Below, piece by piece: positions 13,664-18,076 of a stretch of DNA of 18,076 bases (positions are counted from its first letter, which is position 1; the number at the start of each line of letters is the position of its first letter). Below the pieces are notes generated by a model. The model made no database searches, was not told where the DNA came from, and worked only from the letters and a program-made list of their open reading frames with translations. Made by a program: the position numbers and the translations under genes. The DNA is from Gammaproteobacteria bacterium (GTDB lineage Bacteria > Pseudomonadota > Gammaproteobacteria > Xanthomonadales > Xanthomonadaceae): the NCBI GenBank assembly GCA_030431185.1, contig JAUIJO010000027.1, positions 1 through 18,076 of the forward strand, given 5' to 3'.

Positions 13664-13669
13664 TACAAT
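13664..13669 (+). promoter_or_regulatory. Candidate -10 (TACAAT) of yaiL
   Basis: TACAAT, five of six matches to the consensus, lies 30 bases before the start codon and gives a leader of about 23 bases. The -35 position holds GACGAC, a poor match. Confidence 0.4.
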
Positions 13670-13698
13670 GAGCGCTGCACCGTAGACACGCCGAATCC

Positions 13699-14244
13699 AT
13701 GCGCAATCCCCTCCAGGAGCAACTGCTCAAGGCTGGACTGGCCAAGAAAAGCCAGGTCGCCAAAGCCGTCCGTGAGCAGCAGAAGCAGCGACAGGGCAAG
13801 GCGCCGGCGCCGGACGATGCCGAACGCATCGACGCCCGACGCCTGCAGGCCGAGCGCGCCGAGCGCGACCGTGCGCTTGCCGCCGAGCACAACGCGCAGG
13901 CACGCATCCGCGAGACCCGGGCGCAGGTTCGCCAGATCGTCGATGCCAACAAAGTGGCCCGCGAAGGCGAGATCCCCTATGGCTTCGACGATGCGGGCAG
14001 CATCAAGCGTCTCTACGTCGATGCCACCCAGCGCGGCCTGCTGGCCAGGGGCGGCCTGGTCATCGTCCGCCATGGCGACGACTACGAGCTGATCCCTCGC
14101 GCGGCCGCCGACAAGGTGCACGAACGCGATGCCGCGATGATCGTGCTCGACCACGGTCGGGACGGGGGCTCCGGGAACGCCTCGAGCGACGAGGACGACG
14201 ATTACTACAGCCGCTTCCAGGTGCCGGACGACCTGGTGTGGTGA
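13699..14244 (+). CDS. yaiL: DUF2058 protein YaiL
   Basis: The 181-residue product matches the DUF2058 (YaiL) family over its whole length. It opens with MRNPLQEQLLKAGLAKKSQ, followed by a long, highly charged helical region (about 20-85) likely to form a coiled coil. The conserved C-terminal core follows: EIPYGFDDAGSIKRLYVDA, RGLLARGGLVIVRHGDDYELIP, then a short acidic stretch ending YYSRFQVPDDLVW. Members are described as nucleoprotein/polynucleotide-associated enzymes, but no reaction is established. It is a soluble cytoplasmic protein. The gene has its own -10 candidate and converges on dbpA with 24 bases between the stop codons. Family assignment is secure; function unknown. Confidence 0.9.
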   Translation: MRNPLQEQLLKAGLAKKSQVAKAVREQQKQRQGKAPAPDDAERIDARRLQAERAERDRALAAEHNAQARIRETRAQVRQIVDANKVAREGEIPYGFDDAGSIKRLYVDATQRGLLARGGLVIVRHGDDYELIPRAAADKVHERDAAMIVLDHGRDGGSGNASSDEDDDYYSRFQVPDDLVW

Positions 14245-14268
14245 TGTGAGCTGACGCGGCGCTCGCGA

Positions 14269-15654
14269 CTACAGCCGGTTGACCCGGAATTTCCGGCCCT
14301 TGATCTTGCCGGCGCGCAGGCGCTCCAGCGCCTGTCCGGCCTGGTTGCGGGCGATCGCGACATAGCTGCGGGTGGGGAAGACATCGATCTTGCCGATGGC
14401 GTCCTTGTGCATCCCGGCATCGCCGGTCAGCGCCCCGACGATGTCGCCCGGGCGCAGCTTGTCGGTGCGTCCGGCATCGATGCGCAGGGTGGCCATGGCG
14501 GCGGTGGGGACCTGCCTGGGCTTGCCCGTCAGTGCCTGCATGCGTTCCCAGCGCAGCGGCTTGCCCTGGCGTTCCTCGACCAGCCCGGCGCGGGAGCGCT
14601 CGCGCGGCGTGACGAGGCTGAGGGCCAGCCCGGCCCGGCCCGCGCGGCCGGTGCGCCCGATACGGTGCTGGTAGGTGTCGGCATCGGTGGGAAGTTCGTA
14701 GTTCACGACCGCCGACAGGTCCTCGACGTCCAGCCCGCGCGCCGCCACGTCACTGGCGACCAGCACGTTGCAGCTGCGGTTGGCGAAACGCACCAGCACT
14801 TCGTCGCGGTCGCGCTGCTCCATGTCGCCATGCAGCGCCAGCGCGGTGAAGCCGTAGTGCGCGAGCGAGCCGACCACCTCCTCGGTGTCGCGGCGCATGT
14901 TGCAGAACACCACGCAGGATTCCGGCCGGTAGTTGAGCAGCAGGGCCGCCAGCAGCGGCGCCTTGCGGTCCGGTTCCGCCTCGAAGAAATGCTGTTCGAT
15001 CGCCGGCGCGGCGGTCGCGCCACCAACGCTGACTTCCACGGGGTCGCGCAGCATCGCGGTGGCGAGGGCACGGATGCCGTCCGGGAAGGTCGCCGAGAAC
15101 AGCAGGCCCTGGCGGTCGGGCGGCGTGCGCTTCACGATGTCGCGGATCGCGTCCTCGAAGCCCATGTCGAGCATGCGGTCGGCTTCGTCGAGCACGACGA
15201 CGCGCACGCCCCCCAGGTGCAGGGCCTTCTTCTTCGCCAGCTCCTGGATGCGTCCCGGCGTCCCGACCACGACCTGCGGGTCATGGGCGGCCAGCGAGGC
15301 CAGTTGGGGCCCCAACGGAATGCCGCCGCACAGCAGCGAGATCTTGAGGTTGGGGACGCCGACCGCGAGCCTGCGCAACTGCTTGCCGACCTGGTCCGCC
15401 AGTTCGCGGGTCGGGCACAGCACCAGGGCCTGGGTCCGGGTGTTGCCCGGATCGAGCCCATGCAGCAGTCCCAGGCCGAAGGCAGCGGTCTTGCCACTGC
15501 CGGTCGGGGCCTGGGCGATCACGTCACGGCCCTCCAGGATGGCCGGCAGCGCCTGCGCCTGCACGGGCGTCATGGCCGGGAAACCCAGGGCGTCGACGCC
15601 CTGCAGCAGGGCGGGGGACAGTGGCAGGGTCGCGAAGAGGGGGTCGGCGTTCAT
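14269..15654 (-). CDS. dbpA: ATP-dependent RNA helicase DbpA
   Basis: DbpA is a DEAD-box helicase that is targeted to hairpin 92 of 23S rRNA and acts in late large-subunit assembly. The 461-residue length is typical. Visible motifs include the Q motif (FPAMTPVQAQALP), Walker A APTGSGKT (49-56), PTRELA (81-86), TPGR (132-135), DEAD (156-159) and SAT (187-189). The second RecA-like domain carries ARGLD and HRIGRTGRAGRAG. The C-terminal 75 or so residues (IDAGRTDKLRPGDIVGALTGDAG, then IGKIDVF, ending GRKFRVNRL) form the DbpA RNA-binding RRM domain that separates it from RhlE and SrmB. No Shine-Dalgarno sequence is apparent. It is divergent from the SpoIIAA-like gene and convergent with yaiL. Confidence 0.97.
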   Translation of the reverse strand: MNADPLFATLPLSPALLQGVDALGFPAMTPVQAQALPAILEGRDVIAQAPTGSGKTAAFGLGLLHGLDPGNTRTQALVLCPTRELADQVGKQLRRLAVGVPNLKISLLCGGIPLGPQLASLAAHDPQVVVGTPGRIQELAKKKALHLGGVRVVVLDEADRMLDMGFEDAIRDIVKRTPPDRQGLLFSATFPDGIRALATAMLRDPVEVSVGGATAAPAIEQHFFEAEPDRKAPLLAALLLNYRPESCVVFCNMRRDTEEVVGSLAHYGFTALALHGDMEQRDRDEVLVRFANRSCNVLVASDVAARGLDVEDLSAVVNYELPTDADTYQHRIGRTGRAGRAGLALSLVTPRERSRAGLVEERQGKPLRWERMQALTGKPRQVPTAAMATLRIDAGRTDKLRPGDIVGALTGDAGMHKDAIGKIDVFPTRSYVAIARNQAGQALERLRAGKIKGRKFRVNRL

Positions 15655-15700
15655 GCGCCATGATCGCAGGTTCGCCGCGACCGTGGCTGAAGCCCGGCCA

Positions 15701-15730
15701 TTGACGCCGGTTCGACGCCACGCGGGCTAG
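15701..15730 (+). promoter_or_regulatory. Candidate promoter of the SpoIIAA-like gene
   Basis: TTGACG (15701-15706) is a five-of-six -35 match; with 18 bp spacing the -10 would be GGCTAG (15725-15730), a weak match. A short dyad, CCACGC and GCGTGG with a six-base loop (15718-15735), overlaps this -10 and could be regulatory or incidental. Confidence 0.3.
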
Positions 15731-15761
15731 CGTGGGCACTTCGTCCATCCGGGAGTATTCC

Positions 15762-16142
15762 GTGATCGAGATCCTGCAGGTCGCGCCGCACGTGGCGGCC
15801 TTTCATTTCACCGGCCAGCTGACCGGCGACGACTACGACACCTGCATCGGCGAGATCGAGACCAGGCTGTCGCTCAATCCGCGCATCGGGGTTTTCGTGG
15901 ACCTGGGTGGCCTCACCGGCATGAGCGCCGAGGCCATGGCCAAGGACGTCCGCTACGGCCTGGGCAAGCTGGGCGAGCTGAAGCGTTTCGCCCGCTCGGC
16001 GGTGGTCACCGAGCGCGACTGGCTGGCGCGGGTATCGAGCTTCAGCGCCATGCTGGTGCCGGGCATGGAGTTGAAGACGTTCGAGCCCGGCGAGCGCGAC
16101 GCCGCGATGGCCTGGGTGTCGCGCCCGATCGATCCGCACTGA
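15762..16142 (+). CDS. SpoIIAA-like (STAS-fold) protein
   Basis: The product is a 126-residue cytoplasmic protein resembling the SpoIIAA-like family (PF11964), which has a STAS-related alpha/beta fold. It is found in many bacteria as a stand-alone domain of uncertain role, sometimes linked to membrane or lipid binding. Features seen are the first strand and loop (AAFHFTGQLTGDDYDTCI), a hydrophobic strand with FVDLGGLTGMSAE, then KFARSAVV-like sequence (LKRFARSAVVTERDWL) and a terminal helix (RDAAMAWV). The GTG at 15762 is chosen because GGGAG lies six bases before it and the family usually begins just before this strand; the GTG at 15732 would add ten residues without a ribosome site. It converges on rluF with twelve bases between stops. 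Confidence 0.8.
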   Translation: MIEILQVAPHVAAFHFTGQLTGDDYDTCIGEIETRLSLNPRIGVFVDLGGLTGMSAEAMAKDVRYGLGKLGELKRFARSAVVTERDWLARVSSFSAMLVPGMELKTFEPGERDAAMAWVSRPIDPH

Positions 16143-16154
16143 GGCGCGGCGCGA

Positions 16155-16868
16155 TCACCACTCGGTGCGGTGGGGCAGCAGGCCCTGCAGTTCGGCCTCG
16201 GTGAGGTTGCGCCACTGGCCGGCCTTGAGGTGGGCCAGCTTGACGTTGCCGATGCGCACGCGCACCAGCTGCTTCACCCGGAAACCGAAATGCGCGGCCA
16301 TCAGGCGGATCTGCCGGTTCAGCCCCTGCACGAGGATGATCCGGAAGCCGAAGCGCGCCAGCCGGCTGGTGCGGCAGGGCAGGGTGGTCTGGCCGTGGAT
16401 CGGCACGCCCCGGGCCATCCCGCGCAGGAATTCGTCGGTCACCGCGTGGTTCACCGCGACCAGGTATTCCTTCTCCAGCTTGTTCTCGGCGCGCAGGATC
16501 TCGTTGACGATGTCGCCATTGCTGGTCAGCAGGATCAGGCCTTCCGACTCCTTGTCCAGGCGGCCGATCGGGAAGATGCGGCGGTCGTGGCCGACGAAGT
16601 CGACGATGTTCCCCTTCACCCCCGTCTCGGTGGTGCAGGTGACGCCGATCGGCTTGTTGAGCGCGATGTAGACATGCTGGCGCTTGCCCTGGGACGCCAC
16701 GCGCTTGGGCAGGGGCTGGCCGTCGACGAGGACCTTGTCGCCGTCCCCGACCTCGCTGCCGATCCGGGCGCGGATGCCGTTGACGCTGACCTTGCCGGCG
16801 CCGATGAGGCGGTCGGCCTCGCGGCGCGAGCAGAGGCCGGAATCGCTGATGTGCTTGTTCAGGCGCAT
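16155..16868 (-). CDS. rluF: 23S rRNA pseudouridine synthase RluF
   Basis: RluF of E. coli makes pseudouridine 2604 in 23S rRNA and acts on tRNA-Tyr U35. This 237-residue protein begins MRLNKHISDSGLCSRREADR, an S4 RNA-binding domain (about 1-50), very close to the E. coli form. The RsuA-type catalytic domain follows, with IALNKPIGVTCTTE (68-81), FPIGRLDKESEGL (99-111, catalytic Asp105), EKEYLV and LVQGLNRQIRLMAAHFG. These details fit RluF rather than RluB, RluE or RsuA. It is shorter than the E. coli enzyme because the variable C-terminal tail is absent. No strong ribosome site is visible before the ATG. The gene is divergent from the reductase-like gene, with 156 bp between them in which I find no firm promoter for rluF. 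Confidence 0.9.
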   Translation of the reverse strand: MRLNKHISDSGLCSRREADRLIGAGKVSVNGIRARIGSEVGDGDKVLVDGQPLPKRVASQGKRQHVYIALNKPIGVTCTTETGVKGNIVDFVGHDRRIFPIGRLDKESEGLILLTSNGDIVNEILRAENKLEKEYLVAVNHAVTDEFLRGMARGVPIHGQTTLPCRTSRLARFGFRIILVQGLNRQIRLMAAHFGFRVKQLVRVRIGNVKLAHLKAGQWRNLTEAELQGLLPHRTEW

Positions 16869-16990
16869 TGGAGGGTGCGCGAACGCGCGGGACGGGGCTG
16901 GGCGCGCATGCTGTCACACCTTGGGCCGGCGCGCACGTGGCCGTCCGGCACCCGTTCACGGCAGTTCCATCCCCTGCACGCGAAGCGACG

Positions 16991-16996
16991 TATCCT
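16991..16996 (+). promoter_or_regulatory. Candidate -10 (TATCCT) of the MDR reductase gene
   Basis: TATCCT lies 28 bases before the start codon. TTCCAT (16965-16970) is the only nearby -35-like string but is 20 bp away, longer than normal. Weak support. Confidence 0.25.
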
Positions 16997-17024
16997 CGGG
17001 GACCGCCCATACCGCAGGTGCAGC

Positions 17025-18011
17025 ATGAAGCACGCCCGTTACACCCAGCGCGGCCCGGTGCCGCAGGACGTCATCGAAGCCGTCGAATTCTCGCTGCCGG
17101 CGCTGGCCCCGGGCCAGGTGCTGGTGGAGGTGCTGGCCGCCCCCATCAATCCCTCCGACGTGCTGACCCTGACCGGCGATTACGGCTCGCTGCCGCCGCT
17201 GCCCGCGGTCGGCGGCAACGAGGGCGTGGGCCGGGTGGCCGGGGTCGCCGACGACGTGGCCGGGCTCAGCCCTGGCCAGACCGTCCTGCTGCCGGTGGGC
17301 TGCGGGAGCTGGAGCACCCATCTGGTGGCCGACGCCCGGGCGCTGGTGCCCCTGCCCGAAGGGGCCGATCCGCAGCAGCTGGCGATGCTGACCGTCAATC
17401 CGCCGACCGCGCGCTTGCTGCTGAGCGACATCGTCGACCTCCAACCCGGCGACTGGGTGATCCAGAACGCCGCCAATTCGGCGGTGGGCGGGTACCTGAT
17501 CCAGCTGGCGCGCACGCGCGGCGTGCGCACCATCAACGTCGTCCGCCGCGAAGGGGCCGTCGGCGACGTCCAGGAGCTGGGTGCCAACGTGGTGCTGGTC
17601 GATGGGGACGACCTGGCCGAACGGGTCAAGCAGGTCACCGGCGGCGCCAGCGTCAAGCTCGGCATCGACGCGGTCGGCGGCATGGCGACCGAGCGCATGG
17701 CCCAGGCGATCGCGCCGGGTGGCACCCTGGTCAACTACGGTGCGATGGGGGGCGAGCCCTGCGCGATCTCGCCCGGCTCGCTGATCTTCCGCGGCATCAC
17801 CCTGCGCGGCTTCTGGCTGGCGCACTGGTTCAAGGTCACCGACACCGCGACCCGCAACGCCCTGTTCGCGGAACTGGTCGGCCTGATCGCCAGTGGCCAG
17901 CTCAAGGCGCGCGTGCAGGAGACCTACGGCATCGACCGGATCAAGGACGCGGTGGCCGCCGCCGCCGCGGGCGAGCGCTCGGGCAAGGTGATGGTGTTGC
18001 CCAACGGCTGA
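17025..18011 (+). CDS. MDR-superfamily NADPH-dependent reductase (MECR/ETR-like)
   Basis: The product is a 328-residue cytoplasmic medium-chain dehydrogenase/reductase. It lacks the Cys/His set of zinc alcohol dehydrogenases and resembles the 2-enoyl thioester reductase (ETR/MECR) and quinone reductase branch. APINPSDVLTLTGDYGSLPPLP (39-60) contains Tyr53 at the position of the catalytic Tyr of Etr1p/MECR. GGNEGVGRVAG follows, and the Rossmann region has QNAANSAVGGYLIQLA with VVRREG as probable NADPH-phosphate site. LIFRGITLRGFWLAHWF is a typical ETR-branch segment. Length is normal and complete. The start is supported by CAGGTG four bases before the ATG and by the family N-terminus. Whether it reduces enoyl thioesters, quinones or other activated alkenes is not decided by the sequence. 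Confidence 0.9.
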   Translation: MKHARYTQRGPVPQDVIEAVEFSLPALAPGQVLVEVLAAPINPSDVLTLTGDYGSLPPLPAVGGNEGVGRVAGVADDVAGLSPGQTVLLPVGCGSWSTHLVADARALVPLPEGADPQQLAMLTVNPPTARLLLSDIVDLQPGDWVIQNAANSAVGGYLIQLARTRGVRTINVVRREGAVGDVQELGANVVLVDGDDLAERVKQVTGGASVKLGIDAVGGMATERMAQAIAPGGTLVNYGAMGGEPCAISPGSLIFRGITLRGFWLAHWFKVTDTATRNALFAELVGLIASGQLKARVQETYGIDRIKDAVAAAAAGERSGKVMVLPNG

Positions 18012-18020
18012 TCCGACCCG

Positions 18021-18049
18021 GCGGGCGACGGCAGGTGCCGTCCGCCCGC
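18021..18049 (+). terminator. Hairpin after the MDR reductase gene
   Basis: Two 6-bp stem segments (GCGGGC-GACGGC with GCCGTC-GCCCGC, one bulged C) close a four-base AGGT loop nine bases past the stop codon. The stem is strong and well placed for termination, but no T-run follows. The final 27 bases of the window show nothing further. Confidence 0.45.
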
Positions 18050-18076
18050 ACCTCGACGGTGGAGGCTGCTAGGCCT

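Noticed and set aside
1..18076. Search for defence systems, mobile elements, CRISPR, tRNA/rRNA genes or toxin-antitoxin pairs
   Set aside because: No spaced direct repeats, transposase or integrase motifs, tRNA cloverleaf or nuclease/ATPase defence cassette was found; the lone GIY-YIG protein is of the common YhbQ type.

Overview
The window is very G+C-rich, gene-dense chromosomal DNA. It carries eighteen protein-coding genes that I can support, plus one speculative leader ORF. The gene content (hutU, dbpA, rluF, yaiL, yjdM, a DUF1615 lipoprotein, MATE and MFS exporters), the high G+C and the weak use of Shine-Dalgarno sequences suggest a gammaproteobacterium of the Xanthomonadaceae type (Lysobacter/Luteimonas-like). 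That placement is an inference from gene content. I see no rRNA, tRNA, CRISPR array, insertion sequence, integrase or prophage gene. No stretch longer than 300 bases lacks a gene; the longest gap is the 257-bp divergent region 7295-7551.

Layout, left to right. A TetR-family regulator (minus strand, cut by the window edge) is divergent from hutU, the urocanate hydratase of histidine degradation, which stands here without other hut genes. hutU converges on a serine beta-lactamase-like lipoprotein (minus). An unusually AT-rich intergenic region with a strong palindrome follows. It precedes a two-gene operon: an ArsR/SdpR-type repressor and a cupin-DUF2867 protein. Next is a small cysteine-rich Oxidored-like protein whose stop codon overlaps, tail to tail, the stop of an MFS exporter (minus). 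The exporter is divergent from yjdM (PhnA-type zinc ribbon). A MATE exporter and a lipoprotein sorbosone/glucose dehydrogenase-like beta-propeller follow on the plus strand.

The right half holds a GIY-YIG protein (minus) and, on the plus strand, a DUF1615 lipoprotein, a TauE/SafE permease and YaiL (DUF2058). Then come the DEAD-box RNA helicase DbpA (minus), a SpoIIAA-like protein (plus), the pseudouridine synthase RluF (minus) and an MDR-family quinone/enoyl reductase-like enzyme (plus). DbpA and RluF both act on 23S rRNA, but they are not in one operon.

Most of the region is ordinary housekeeping and accessory metabolism. The parts most worth a second look are: (i) the ArsR - cupin-DUF2867 operon and its 26-bp AT-rich palindrome overlapping a promoter; (ii) DUF1615, whose motifs look like a divergent lytic transglycosylase; (iii) a 34-codon leader ORF, with a leaderless-type promoter, whose stop overlaps the MFS start codon as ATGA; (iv) repeated -10/N6/ATG arrangements that suggest leaderless transcription; (v) very tightly packed convergent gene pairs.
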